In this document: positions 17,738-26,318 of the stretch, piece after piece
Position numbering within the stretch: the stretch's first letter is position 1
Layout of the letters: each line of letters opens with the position of its first letter
The notes under the pieces: generated by a model
What the model saw: the letters and a program-made list of their open reading frames with translations, nothing else
The model's database searches: none
What the model was told of the DNA's origin: nothing
Origin: Pseudochelatococcus lubricantis
GTDB taxonomy: Bacteria > Pseudomonadota > Alphaproteobacteria > Rhizobiales > Beijerinckiaceae
Assembly (NCBI RefSeq): GCF_042432495.1
Contig: NZ_JBHLXC010000002.1
Coordinates: 1,240,001-1,304,000, forward strand
Length of the DNA: 64,000 nucleotides
Direction of reading: 5' to 3'
Made by a program: the position numbers and the translations under genes

Positions 17738-19708
17738 ATGATTACCCTGACATTTCCCGATGGCGCGGAGCGCCAGTATGCACCCGGTATCTCGGGACGC
17801 GAGATCGCCGAAAGCATCGCCAAATCGCTGGCGAAGCGCACCGTCGCCATGGCCATCGATGGCACGGTCCGCGACCTTTCCGACCCCGTCGACGCCGACG
17901 CAAGGATCGAGTTCATCACCCGCGAGGATCCGCGCGCCCTGGAACTGATCCGCCACGACTGCGCGCACGTGCTGGCCGAGGCGGTGCAGACGCTGTGGCC
18001 CGGCACGCAGGTGACCATCGGCCCGGTCATCGAGAACGGGTTCTACTACGATTTCGCGCGCAACGAGCCATTCTCGCCCGAAGATTTCCCCGCCATCGAG
18101 GCGGAGATGAAGAAGATCGTTGCGCGCGACGCACCCTTCACCAAGGAACTCTGGACGCGCGATCAGGCGAAGGATTTTTTCCGCGCCAAGGGCGAGCACT
18201 TCAAGGTGGAACTCGTCGACGCCATTCCCGAGGGCGATGACCTCAAGATTTACAGGCAGGGCGACTGGCTCGACCTCTGCCGCGGCCCGCATATGACGAG
18301 CGTCGGCAAGATCGGCACCGCCTTCAAGCTGATGAAGGTGGCGGGCGCGTACTGGCGCGGCGATTCGAACAACCCCATGCTCACCCGCATCTACGGTACG
18401 GCGTGGGCGGCGCAGGCCGATCTCGACAGCTACCTCCACCAGCTTGAGGAAGCGGAAAAGCGCGATCACCGCCGGCTGGGGCGCGAGATGGACCTGTTCC
18501 ACTTCCAGGAGGAAGGGCCGGGCGTCGTCTTCTGGCACGACAAGGGCTGGACCATGTTCCAGCAGCTCATCGCCTACATGCGCCGCCGGCTGCACGGCGA
18601 CTACCGTGAGATCAATACGCCGCAGATTCTCGACAAGGCGATGTGGGAGACCTCCGGCCACTGGGCATGGTATCGCGAGAACATGTTCGTCACCCAGACG
18701 GAGGACGAGCGTGTCTTCGCCATCAAGCCGATGAACTGCCCGGGCCATGTGCAGGTGTTCAAGCACGGTCTCAAGTCGTACCGCGATCTGCCTCTGAGGC
18801 TTGCGGAATTCGGCTCCGTGTCGCGCTACGAACCCTCCGGTGCCCTGCACGGGCTGATGCGCGTGCGCGCCTTCACGCAGGACGACGCGCACGTGTTCTG
18901 CACCGAAGACCAGCTCGCCGCGGAATGCCTCAAGATCAATGACCTGATTCTCTCGACCTACGGGGACTTCGGCTTCGATCTCAACAACATCGTCGTCAAG
19001 CTCTCCACGCGCCCGGAGAAGCGCGTGGGCAGTGACGAGTTGTGGGACCACGCCGAGGAGGTGATGGGCAACGTGCTGGAGGAAATCCGCGCACGCTCAG
19101 GCAACCGCATCCGCACGGAGATTTTCCCGGGCGAAGGCGCCTTCTATGGGCCGAAGTTCGAATACGTGCTGCGCGACGCCATCGGCCGCGACTGGCAGTG
19201 CGGCACGACGCAGGTCGACTTCAACCTGCCGGAGCGCTTCGGCGCCTTCTTCGTCGATCAGGACGGGCAGAAGAAGACGCCGGTCATGGTTCACCGGGCC
19301 ATCTGCGGCTCCATGGAGCGGTTTCTCGGCATCCTGATCGAGCACTATGCCGGCCATTTCCCGCTGTGGTTCGCGCCGCTGCAGGCGGTGGTCGCGACCA
19401 TCACGTCGGATGCCGACGACTATGCGCGCGAGGTGGCGGCGGAGGCGGAAAAGCGCGGTCTGCGCGTGGAGACCGACCTGCGCAACGAGAAGATCACCTA
19501 CAAGGTGCGCGAGCATTCGCTCGCCAAGGTGCCGGTGCTGCTCGTCGTCGGTAAGAAGGAGGGCGAGCAGCGCACTGTTTCGATCCGCCGTCTCGGTTCG
19601 CAGGCACAGCAGCAACTGACGCTCGACGAGGCGCTGCGGGCGCTCGTGGACGAAAGCCTGCCGCCGGACCTGCGCCGCGTGGCCGCGCCGGCGGACGAAG
19701 CGGCGTGA
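17738..19708 (+). CDS. thrS: threonine--tRNA ligase
   Basis: Charges tRNA-Thr with threonine in the cytoplasm. The 656-aa enzyme has all domains in order: a TGS domain (MITLTFPDGAERQYAPG), the editing domain with HDCAHVLAEAVQ and the CRGPHM segment, the class II catalytic core (motif 1 about INTPQILDKAMWE, the Zn-binding KPMNCPGHVQVFK, motif 2 RLAEFGSVSRYEPSGALHGLMRVRAFTQDDAH, motif 3 MVHRAICGSMERFLGILIEHY) and the anticodon-binding domain. The ATG at 17738 matches the family start. No T-box is visible upstream. Two hairpins follow the stop. Confidence 0.97.
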   Translation: MITLTFPDGAERQYAPGISGREIAESIAKSLAKRTVAMAIDGTVRDLSDPVDADARIEFITREDPRALELIRHDCAHVLAEAVQTLWPGTQVTIGPVIENGFYYDFARNEPFSPEDFPAIEAEMKKIVARDAPFTKELWTRDQAKDFFRAKGEHFKVELVDAIPEGDDLKIYRQGDWLDLCRGPHMTSVGKIGTAFKLMKVAGAYWRGDSNNPMLTRIYGTAWAAQADLDSYLHQLEEAEKRDHRRLGREMDLFHFQEEGPGVVFWHDKGWTMFQQLIAYMRRRLHGDYREINTPQILDKAMWETSGHWAWYRENMFVTQTEDERVFAIKPMNCPGHVQVFKHGLKSYRDLPLRLAEFGSVSRYEPSGALHGLMRVRAFTQDDAHVFCTEDQLAAECLKINDLILSTYGDFGFDLNNIVVKLSTRPEKRVGSDELWDHAEEVMGNVLEEIRARSGNRIRTEIFPGEGAFYGPKFEYVLRDAIGRDWQCGTTQVDFNLPERFGAFFVDQDGQKKTPVMVHRAICGSMERFLGILIEHYAGHFPLWFAPLQAVVATITSDADDYAREVAAEAEKRGLRVETDLRNEKITYKVREHSLAKVPVLLVVGKKEGEQRTVSIRRLGSQAQQQLTLDEALRALVDESLPPDLRRVAAPADEAA

Positions 19709-19743
19709 CGCATCGCGTCTAACGGGCGTGGCGCTTAAGCATT

Positions 19744-19762
19744 GAAAAAGAGAATCTTTTTC
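19744..19762 (+). terminator. AT-rich hairpin after thrS
   Basis: GAAAAAGA and TCTTTTTC form an 8-bp stem around GAA, 36 bases after the thrS stop and within the gap between two convergent genes. The stem itself supplies A and T tracts on both strands, so it may act as a weak bidirectional terminator. Confidence 0.45.
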
Positions 19763-19779
19763 TGCGACAGGCAAATGCT

Positions 19780-19810
19780 GGAGTGTTTCTGTCTTTGACA
19801 GAAACACTCC
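19780..19810 (+). repeat. 31-nt palindromic repeat, copy 2 (perfect 14-bp stem)
   Basis: The arms begin GGAGTGTTTCTGTC and end GACAGAAACACTCC around a TTT loop, a perfect 14-bp stem. It is between the convergent thrS and nitrilase-family genes and can fold on either strand. It aligns with copies at 13903 and 33632. Confidence 0.65.
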
Positions 19811-19832
19811 AAGCGCCACGCTTTTTCAAGGG

Positions 19833-20639
19833 TCAGACCGTTGCCGGCGGCGGTGCGTCGCTCTCCTGCGTCCGGCGCAGGCGCGTGCGATCCTGCATGT
19901 TGGCATATTCCGGGCGGGCGGGATCGATTGCCGCAACGACGATCGCCGGCTGTCCGCGCCGGGCGCGGACGAGGAAGTTGCCGTCCGGCCCGATGACGCC
20001 ACCGGGCAGGCCGCGGCTGGTGGCGACTGGCGTCGACAGCCCGATCCACAGCGCGTTGATCGCCGCGTGGGCCTGTGCCTCGATGGCGACGATCGCTTCC
20101 TCGGCATAGCAGGACAGCAGTACCACGTCCGTGGAGAGGCGCTCGTAGGCGGCGAAGAGTTCCGGATAGTGCACCTCCGTCGACAGCGCGCAACCGAAGC
20201 GATAGCCGTCAACGACGAAGCTGGTCGACGTGACGCCCGGTGTATACCAGAGGCTGGATCCGTCGCTGGCGCACAGGCGCTTGTCGTAGCGCGTGACGAT
20301 CACGCCCTTGTCCGAGATGACATAGAGGCTGTTGTGCGGCTCCTGCGGCGGTGGCAGGCGGTGGTTGCTGCCGATGACGGTCCACAGCCCGAGCTTGCGG
20401 GCATGGTCGGCCGTTTCCGTGAGTTCGGCGTCGAGCGCCTCCCAGTCCACGCGGTGCCAGTTGTTGATCTGGTTTCTGGCGCGGCCGGAAAGAGCGCATT
20501 CGGTGAAGTGGATAAGGCGCGCCCCCTTTTCGCTGGCGCGTTGCATCAGCGCGCGCACATGGCGGCCGTTGGCATGAACGTCTGCCGTTATGTGGCTTTG
20601 CGCCGCTGCGATAATCAATGGTTTCACGAGATTCGTCAT
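19833..20639 (-). CDS. carbon-nitrogen hydrolase (nitrilase fold) family protein, catalytic Cys replaced by Ser
   Basis: A 268-aa nitrilase-superfamily protein, a fold that normally hydrolyses amides or nitriles with a Glu-Lys-Cys triad. The Glu is present (HFTECALSG, E47) and so is the Lys (TRYDKRLC, K120). At the nucleophile position, where the family reads ICxDxxFPE, this protein has ALSTEVHYPELF, so Ser153 replaces Cys. Cys150 is three residues away and out of register. It may be inactive, a binding protein, or use another nucleophile. It stands alone on the minus strand with an AT-rich upstream region; no partner suggests a substrate. Confidence 0.75.
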   Translation of the reverse strand: MTNLVKPLIIAAAQSHITADVHANGRHVRALMQRASEKGARLIHFTECALSGRARNQINNWHRVDWEALDAELTETADHARKLGLWTVIGSNHRLPPPQEPHNSLYVISDKGVIVTRYDKRLCASDGSSLWYTPGVTSTSFVVDGYRFGCALSTEVHYPELFAAYERLSTDVVLLSCYAEEAIVAIEAQAHAAINALWIGLSTPVATSRGLPGGVIGPDGNFLVRARRGQPAIVVAAIDPARPEYANMQDRTRLRRTQESDAPPPATV

Positions 20640-20757
20640 CGCTGAATCGTGACGGTTTTACGACGATCTGCCAAGCCCGCGCGGTGCATATCATCAAAAA
20701 AATATCGCATGCTGGAATTGGCGAAATTTTAATAATAATTCTGAATATTTGGAAGAT

Positions 20758-20785
20758 TCTTATAAGTATTTACCATCTTATAAGT
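20758..20785 (-). promoter_or_regulatory. tandem palindromic TCTTATAAGT boxes upstream of the nitrilase-family gene
   Basis: TCTTATAAGT occurs at 20758-20767 and again at 20776-20785 (18-bp spacing). Each contains the palindrome CTTATAAG. They lie in the 286-bp AT-rich gap upstream of the nitrilase-family gene, which otherwise holds only a 7-bp inverted repeat at 20833-20857 (CGATCCG/CGGATCG). Possible operator pair. Confidence 0.3.
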
Positions 20786-20925
20786 TTTATTCGCAACTAC
20801 TAGCGGTAGTTCGGCACGCTGATGTTGGGGCGCGATCCGATTTATCAAGCCGGATCGTCTCATAAAATCTTTGATTTAGAGAGATTTATTGCCGATAGGA
20901 TGGCCTCCGGCGATCGGAAAACGCT

Positions 20926-21951
20926 CTAACGCCCGACAATCTCGACATCGTTATCGATGCCGCTCCTGACGGTAAAATCGCGCGAATAGACCTGCCCCTC
21001 GTGGCGGGCGACCACGACATAATCTCCCTCGGCGAGGATGAGCGACGTGAATGCGCCCACTTCCTCGTGGATCGTGTCGCCGCCGGGGGTCAGCACGCTG
21101 AAGGCTGTGCCGGCGAACGCTTCCGCGCCCTCGCCAGCGACGAGCTTCAAGGTGACGCGCGCTCCGCGATGGTTGATCGTCGCGTCCGTCACCTTGCCCG
21201 CCTCGACCGAAAGGTCGGCGCGCGCGATGGCGTTCGACGTACCGTAGTTCGACACCACGTGATAATCGCCCGCCGGCAGTCGCACGATTTCGCCGGAGCG
21301 GATGTTCTCCGTCACCAGCCGACCTTCCGGATTGTTCTGTTCGGGAAGGTAGACCGAATAGGTGAGGTCCTGATCCGGAATCGCCTCCTTGCCGACCGCG
21401 CCGGTGACGCGCAGCCCGCCGGCGGCGATCGCCAGCCGCGAAACGGAATCCGCGCGCAGGGCAACGCGCGCCATGGCGCTCGCGAAGCCATAGGAAACGT
21501 GGACGATGTAGTTTCCCTGTGGCAGGGACTGGCGCGGCGTGGCCTCCGTCAGCTCGGACACCGGCGTCGGCGCGGCGCCGGGCGTCACCGCGTAGATGCG
21601 CCATACCAGCCCGGACTGGATCGGCATCTCGCTGCCAGCGAGTGTCGCCGCCAGCGAAAGCGCGTGGGTCATCTGCGGCCCGCCCTGAAGCGCCTGCGGC
21701 AACGTCTTCGGCGCATCGCCGGCCGGGCTCTCCATCCGCAGCGCAGGGCCCTCGACGGGGGGCGTCGGGCTCTCCATGGGAAGCGCAGGGGTGATGGGAA
21801 TGGCCTTCGGCGGCTCGTACCGTTCCTGCCCGCGCGCGATGTCGCACGGCTGCACGGCGACAAGCGCCATCACGGTGGCCACGGCCGCCCGGCCGCGCCA
21901 TGATGTGCCACGCGCGGCGCCGTGTTGCGGCCTATGGCGGGCGGAAACCAT
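20926..21951 (-). CDS. exported protein with repeated beta-sandwich-like segments, unknown function
   Basis: A 341-aa protein I cannot name. The N terminus has an Arg-rich region and a hydrophobic stretch (AAVATVMALVAVQPCDIARG), likely a signal peptide with an extended n-region, followed by a Pro-rich linker (ITPALPMESPTPPVEGPALRM). The mature part has repeated units, each centred on L-x-x-G-[ND]-Y-x-V: LPQGNYIVHVSYGFASAMARVAL, LPAGDYHVVSNYGTSNAIARADL and LAEGDYVVVARHEGQVYSRDF. These resemble PEGA or carboxypeptidase-regulatory-like beta domains. It starts three bases after the NAD kinase stop on the same strand, so it is probably co-transcribed. Envelope localisation is inferred. Confidence 0.65.
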   Translation of the reverse strand: MVSARHRPQHGAARGTSWRGRAAVATVMALVAVQPCDIARGQERYEPPKAIPITPALPMESPTPPVEGPALRMESPAGDAPKTLPQALQGGPQMTHALSLAATLAGSEMPIQSGLVWRIYAVTPGAAPTPVSELTEATPRQSLPQGNYIVHVSYGFASAMARVALRADSVSRLAIAAGGLRVTGAVGKEAIPDQDLTYSVYLPEQNNPEGRLVTENIRSGEIVRLPAGDYHVVSNYGTSNAIARADLSVEAGKVTDATINHRGARVTLKLVAGEGAEAFAGTAFSVLTPGGDTIHEEVGAFTSLILAEGDYVVVARHEGQVYSRDFTVRSGIDNDVEIVGR

Positions 21952-21954
21952 GCC

Positions 21955-22788
21955 TCAATATCCGAACTGGGCGCGCAGGATGCGCTCATCGAGGCTGTGA
22001 CCGGAGTCGTGGAGCATGACCAGTTCCACCTCACGGTCGAGCGCGATATCCACGAAGGCGACCGAGAGGACTTCCGTGTGATCCGCCACGGCGTTCACCG
22101 GCCGCTTGTCGGCCTCCAGCACGTCGAAGCGCAGGCGGGCATGGTCGGGCAGCAACGCGCCGCGCCAGTGCCGTGGGCGGAAGGCGGAGATGGGCGTCAG
22201 CGCCAGCAGGGGCGCGTTGAGCGGCAGGATCGGCCCGTTGGCTGAAAGGTTGTAAGCGGTGGACCCAGCGGGCGTCGCCACCATGATGCCGTCGGCGATG
22301 AGTTCCCTGAGCCGCACCTCGCCATCGACCCAAACCCTGATTTTGGCCGCCTGGTAGGTCTGGCGCGACAGGAAGACCTCGTTGATACCCCAGGCGCGGA
22401 ATTCCTGTCCGTGAATGTCGTGGGCAACCATCAGCAGCGGATGGACGACACTGCGCTGGGCTGCGGCGAGGCGCTCCATCAGCCCTTCTTCCCTGAACTC
22501 GTTCATCAGGAAGCCGACAGAGCCGCGGTTCATGCCGTAGATCGGCTTTCCGGTGCCCATGAAACGGTGCAGGGTCTGCAGCATGAGGCCATCGCCGCCG
22601 AGCGCGATCACGATGTCGGCGTCGTCCGGCGCGCTGGCGCCGTACCGCTCCTTCAGGCGGTCGGCGGCGGCCTGCGCCTCCGAGGTGTCGCTCGCGACGA
22701 AGGCCACCGCGGGCGAGTCCGGTGGCCGGTAACCGGGAAGGGCGGCGCCTTGCGGCGTTTCGTCGCTGTATGCCTGATCCACTGACAT
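21955..22788 (-). CDS. nadK: NAD kinase
   Basis: Phosphorylates NAD+ to NADP+ in the cytoplasm. The 277-aa protein has the diagnostic GGDG motif (IVIALGGDGLMLQTLHRFM), GMNRGSVGFLMNEF and the NE/D-x-ATPAGSTAYNLSANGPILP segment of the diacylglycerol kinase-like fold. The start at 22788 (MSVDQAYSDE) is chosen because the upstream extension is Arg-rich and not family-like. It lies upstream of the exported repeat protein in a short minus-strand unit. Confidence 0.94.
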   Translation of the reverse strand: MSVDQAYSDETPQGAALPGYRPPDSPAVAFVASDTSEAQAAADRLKERYGASAPDDADIVIALGGDGLMLQTLHRFMGTGKPIYGMNRGSVGFLMNEFREEGLMERLAAAQRSVVHPLLMVAHDIHGQEFRAWGINEVFLSRQTYQAAKIRVWVDGEVRLRELIADGIMVATPAGSTAYNLSANGPILPLNAPLLALTPISAFRPRHWRGALLPDHARLRFDVLEADKRPVNAVADHTEVLSVAFVDIALDREVELVMLHDSGHSLDERILRAQFGY

Positions 22789-22906
22789 GACGATCCGTGA
22801 CTGTCGGCGGCGGGCGTGAAATGCCCTGCCGGGGCCATAACAGATAGCCGCAGAAGATGCCGCGTCAAAGGAAAAAGAAGCGCGGCGCGGCGGGTTGGGG
22901 CGCCGG

Positions 22907-23239
22907 TTACCGGCCGTCCCTGTCCGCGTCCCGGGCCGAAGGCTCGCCCCTTTCCCTGTGCGAAAGGATGACGTATTCGGCATCGATGACCTGATCGCCT
23001 CCGGACCGCCCGGCGCGGGACGCCGATTCGCCGCGCCAGTAGGCGAGGAAGCGCCAGATCAGCCCGCCGACCAGCACTGCCGGGAAAATCAGCAGGAACG
23101 CGCTCACAGCGACCACAGCCAGCGTCAGCATGAGCGCGGCCGCAACCGCGAAAGCCAGCACAAGCTGCCAGCGCTTCAGTCTGACTGCCCGCATCCTGGT
23201 GAAACCGTATCGGCCTGTATTAAACGGACCATGCGTCAT
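22907..23239 (-). CDS. small membrane protein of unknown function
   Basis: A 110-aa protein with a basic N terminus (MRAVRLKRWQ), two adjacent hydrophobic segments (LVLAFAVAAALMLTLAVVAVSAFLLIFPAVLVGGLIW) and a hydrophilic tail with VIDAEYVILSHRERGEP. The tail motif recurs in short Hyphomicrobiales membrane proteins as I recall them, but no function is known to me. A GGAAG site precedes the ATG at 23239. It is 118 bases upstream of nadK on the same strand. Confidence 0.6.
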   Translation of the reverse strand: MTHGPFNTGRYGFTRMRAVRLKRWQLVLAFAVAAALMLTLAVVAVSAFLLIFPAVLVGGLIWRFLAYWRGESASRAGRSGGDQVIDAEYVILSHRERGEPSARDADRDGR

Positions 23240-23395
23240 GCGTGTCTTCCATCCCTCGTCCATGCCGGACGCCTTCCTGATTCCCGGCCCGTGGCGCCGC
23301 AACGCCGGAGCCGGGCAAAACGATCAGCTTCATATGGTGGCACGATAGCCTTGCGCCAAGATATCCGCGTCATCGTCGTCCGCAGCGGCATCTTG

Positions 23396-23878
23396 TCAGA
23401 CGCGCTTCAGCAAGCCCCCCATGAGGTCGGTCGCCGATACGGCGGAGGGGCCGGGGGATTTGTCCGCCCCGGAGAAGGCACCCGAAGCCGCATATCGCCG
23501 CCACGTCTCGATGGTTTCGAGATTCTCCTTCACGAAAGCGTTGAACCGCTCCTGCTCAAGTCCAGCGAGGGAAACGGTGTTGACGAAAAACAGGAGATCG
23601 AAATCCCTGTTGAACCCCGCACAGCCTTTGCCGGCCAGCGACCAGCCCAGGCTCAGCTCCAGAAAACCCGCATAGAGATCCGCGTCGTGGCCGATCGCCG
23701 TGTTGATCACCGGCCCGTACATTGCGATCAGATGCTTGTCCCTGTCGTGCCGGAACCCGGTGAGAATGTCGTCGAACATGAGAATGGCTCCTCCGTTCTC
23801 GTCGAAGGCGACATCCCGGAGGCCGATCGATCGGCCGAAGCCATCGATCAGTTCATCGGCATCGGCGGCGGCTACCAT
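23396..23878 (-). CDS. CesT-like (type III secretion chaperone fold) protein
   Basis: A 160-aa acidic protein whose layout matches the Tir-chaperone (CesT/SycE) family: an N-terminal helix (ADELIDGFGRSIGL), a strand with the characteristic turn (VAFDENGGAILMFDD), a second strand (HLIAMYGPVI), a middle with FNRDFDLLFFVNTVSLAGLEQERF, and the long C-terminal helix FVKENLETIETWRR. Length and acidity fit class I chaperones that keep effectors secretion-competent. The ATG at 23878 has an AGGAG site. It lies downstream, on the same strand, of an orphan two-TM protein and in locally AT-rich DNA. Assignment is by pattern only; no secretion apparatus is in the window. Confidence 0.55.
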   Translation of the reverse strand: MVAAADADELIDGFGRSIGLRDVAFDENGGAILMFDDILTGFRHDRDKHLIAMYGPVINTAIGHDADLYAGFLELSLGWSLAGKGCAGFNRDFDLLFFVNTVSLAGLEQERFNAFVKENLETIETWRRYAASGAFSGADKSPGPSAVSATDLMGGLLKRV

Positions 23879-24029
23879 GTCTTTCTCCTGTATTCGTCTC
23901 GGCGGACGAAACTTCCGCAAAATTAAATTTTGCGCAAAAGTCTCAATTATGGCCTTTAAAAGTGTATATTTTGCATTTTAAAAAATAAATTAATATGAAA
24001 ATTATAATATATAAAAATTATTAATTTTT

Positions 24030-24878
24030 CTATGAAAAGAATATTCCATCAACATCGTGATTTATGATTCTCAAATCGTCTGTCGACTCTTTTATGGGTC
24101 GCCATTTTACAATAGTATTCTCATCCGATGTCGCGGTTTTCTGCAGCTCGACCAGAAACGTATTCATGGCGGATGTCGCGCGCCGGAGGCGCTCCACATG
24201 TGCGTCCTGCAGCTCGCCCCTGGAGAGAAGGTGTTGCGCCTTCTGCATGCTCGCCTCGATCTTGCTCTGGATCGCGACGGTGTCGCCTTTCAACTGGCTG
24301 AAGACCTTCTTCACGCCCGATTGAAACACGCCTTCCTTCATGTCGGCGGTTTTTTCATCGCGCCATCCGTAGTAGGCGCCGCCTGCTGTCAGGACGACGC
24401 CGATCGCCGCCGCAAGGGGAACAACGCTGCCCATGCTTGACACGCAGAGAACCACGATAGCAACAGTCAGCAGGGCAAGCCCGACAGCAAGGCCGACTTT
24501 CGCGGCGAGTTTGGTGTTCTCGCGGTTTTGATAGTTCAGGGCATTGGTGGCGTCGCTGATATCCGGGAACTGGTCTATCTTAAGCTTAAGAAGCTCTTTC
24601 TTCTCCGCTTTGGAGAAGTGCATGACCTTCATGTTGTTGAGCGATTCCCACAGGGCGCCGCCCTTTTTGACGTCATCGGCGATGCTGACCAGCTTGTCTT
24701 TCAGTTGCCGGCTGACCTGTTTGCCGTAGCCGGGGCCGCCCATATAATCAAGCGCGTCATCGATAGCCCGGTGCATATTGTTATCGTTCAGGCCCAGTCT
24801 CGGTTGCTTTTGATTCAAATCGGCCAATGAATAACTTGTATTCCGACTCGAATGGGTACTTGCTGATAGCTCAGTCAT
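24030..24878 (-). CDS. orphan protein with two transmembrane segments, candidate type III secreted client of the adjacent CesT-like protein
   Basis: A 282-aa protein I do not recognise. The first about 30 residues are Ser/Thr/Asn-rich and disordered-looking (MTELSASTHSSRNTSYSLAD), like type III secretion signals. Residues 31-110 are helical and charged, and two hydrophobic segments lie at about 124-147 and 151-171 (VGLAVGLALLTVAIVVLC and VPLAAAIGVVLTAGGAYYG). Residues 190-255 are amphipathic helical. There is no N-terminal signal peptide. GGGGA precedes the ATG. Coding GC is clearly below the neighbours, and both flanks are very AT-rich, implying recent transfer. Pairing with the CesT-like gene 151 bases downstream suggests an effector or translocator; a plain membrane protein remains possible. 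Confidence 0.55.
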   Translation of the reverse strand: MTELSASTHSSRNTSYSLADLNQKQPRLGLNDNNMHRAIDDALDYMGGPGYGKQVSRQLKDKLVSIADDVKKGGALWESLNNMKVMHFSKAEKKELLKLKIDQFPDISDATNALNYQNRENTKLAAKVGLAVGLALLTVAIVVLCVSSMGSVVPLAAAIGVVLTAGGAYYGWRDEKTADMKEGVFQSGVKKVFSQLKGDTVAIQSKIEASMQKAQHLLSRGELQDAHVERLRRATSAMNTFLVELQKTATSDENTIVKWRPIKESTDDLRIINHDVDGIFFS

Positions 24879-25287
24879 AATAAATCCCCGAAATAGGAAA
24901 ATTTATAAGGTCGATGAAATGACGTAAAATTGAAGATAATTCGCACCATATATCACCAATAAAATATTTCAAGTGTCTTTTATGTAGCTGGCAAATTTAT
25001 ATAAATACTATATTTAATTTACGATTATAAGAATAATTCAATTTTAGTCTAATAATATATCTGTCATACTATTTGATTTCAGGTTCTGGCCAATGGGAAT
25101 GTATCTCCCCGCGAGATAATGCAAGCGTCAAGGCTTGCTGCAATTTGCCGCTGAACGTGCGCATCGGGGGCGGTGCGGACTTTCGGGTGATATCGCTTGA
25201 CGTCCGGCGCTTTCGCCGGTCAACTTCACCGCAGCCTTGGTGCCCCCGGCGGGCGCCGTCCCGCAAATCCGCGCACGAGAGGCCGCC
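24879..25287. other. AT-rich upstream region of the orphan gene, then agmatinase leader
   Basis: From 24879 to about 25080 the sequence is strikingly AT-rich compared with the GC-rich genome (long runs of A/T, many TATA-like hexamers), and probably holds the promoter of the orphan minus-strand gene; no single -10/-35 can be chosen. From about 25085 composition returns to GC-rich. GCAAGC/GCTTGC (25121-25138) is a small inverted repeat. I see no gene here. Confidence 0.5.
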
Positions 25288-26241
25288 TTGTCCGACGATC
25301 CTATCCGCCCCCGCCCCACCGACAACGCTTTTCTCGGCGATCTCAGGGGCGGGTCGGCCGAGCCGACCTATTCCGGCGCGCTTTCCTTCATGCGCCGCCG
25401 CTTCAGCCGCGACATCGATGGCGCGGATGCCGTCGTCTGGGGCATTCCGTTTGATTGCGCCACTTCAAACCGCCCGGGCACGCGATTCGGGCCGCAGGCT
25501 ATCCGGCGCGCTTCGGCGATCTTCGACGGCGATCCGCAGTTTCCTTCCGGGCTTGATCCGTTCGACGCGCTGACCGTGGTCGACTGGGGTGACTGTTCGT
25601 TCGACTACAGGCATATCGAGCAGGCGCCGGGGCTGATCGAGGCGCAGGCGGGCGAGATACTGGCCTCGGGCGTGCAACTGATCACGCTCGGTGGCGATCA
25701 TTCCATTACCCTGCCGCTGCTGCGTGCCCACGTGGCACTGCACGGGCCGCTGGCGCTGGTGCAGTTCGACGCCCATCAGGATACCTGGGAGGCGGACGGC
25801 GGCATGTCGCATGGCACCTTCGTCACGCAGGCGGAGGCAGAGGGGCTGATCGATACCGGCAGCTCGATCCAGATCGGCGTGCGCACCCTTGCCCCCGACG
25901 ATTTCGGCATCGAAATCATAGATGCCTATGAAGCGCGTGTGCTGGGAGCGGCGGGAATCGCGGAACGTGTGCGCGAGCGCGTGGGGGCACTGCCGGCCTA
26001 TCTCTCCTTCGATATCGATGCGCTCGATCCCGCCTTCGCGCCGGGAACCGGCACGCCTGTGTCGGGCGGGCTCGCCGCCGTGGACGCGCTGATGGTGCTG
26101 TGGGCGCTGCGTGGCCTCGACTGGCGGGGCATGGATGTCGTCGAGGTGTCGCCGCCCTACGACCATGCCGACATCACGGCCATCGCCGGCGCCACGGTGG
26201 TGCAGCACTATCTGCAAATTCTCGCCGAGAAGGTGCGCTGA
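25288..26241 (+). CDS. speB: agmatinase / ureohydrolase family protein
   Basis: A Mn-dependent ureohydrolase; the family includes agmatinase (agmatine to putrescine plus urea), arginase and guanidino-acid hydrolases. The 317-aa protein has the three metal-binding motifs: GGDHSITLP, QFDAHQDTWE and SFDIDALDPAFAPGTGTPVSGG, plus VWGIPFDCATSNRPGTRFGPQAIR at the N terminus. The start is taken as TTG at 25288, with GAGAGG upstream (MSDDPIRPRP...); a TTG at 25237 would add 17 residues. The exact guanidino substrate cannot be decided from sequence. Confidence 0.85.
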   Translation: MSDDPIRPRPTDNAFLGDLRGGSAEPTYSGALSFMRRRFSRDIDGADAVVWGIPFDCATSNRPGTRFGPQAIRRASAIFDGDPQFPSGLDPFDALTVVDWGDCSFDYRHIEQAPGLIEAQAGEILASGVQLITLGGDHSITLPLLRAHVALHGPLALVQFDAHQDTWEADGGMSHGTFVTQAEAEGLIDTGSSIQIGVRTLAPDDFGIEIIDAYEARVLGAAGIAERVRERVGALPAYLSFDIDALDPAFAPGTGTPVSGGLAAVDALMVLWALRGLDWRGMDVVEVSPPYDHADITAIAGATVVQHYLQILAEKVR

Positions 26242-26318
26242 GCGTCGGCGTGCGCATGCGCTCTTGACAGGCGGACCGGCTGCCGCCATGCCGGAAACAG
26301 TCACAGCAGGGGTCTATC

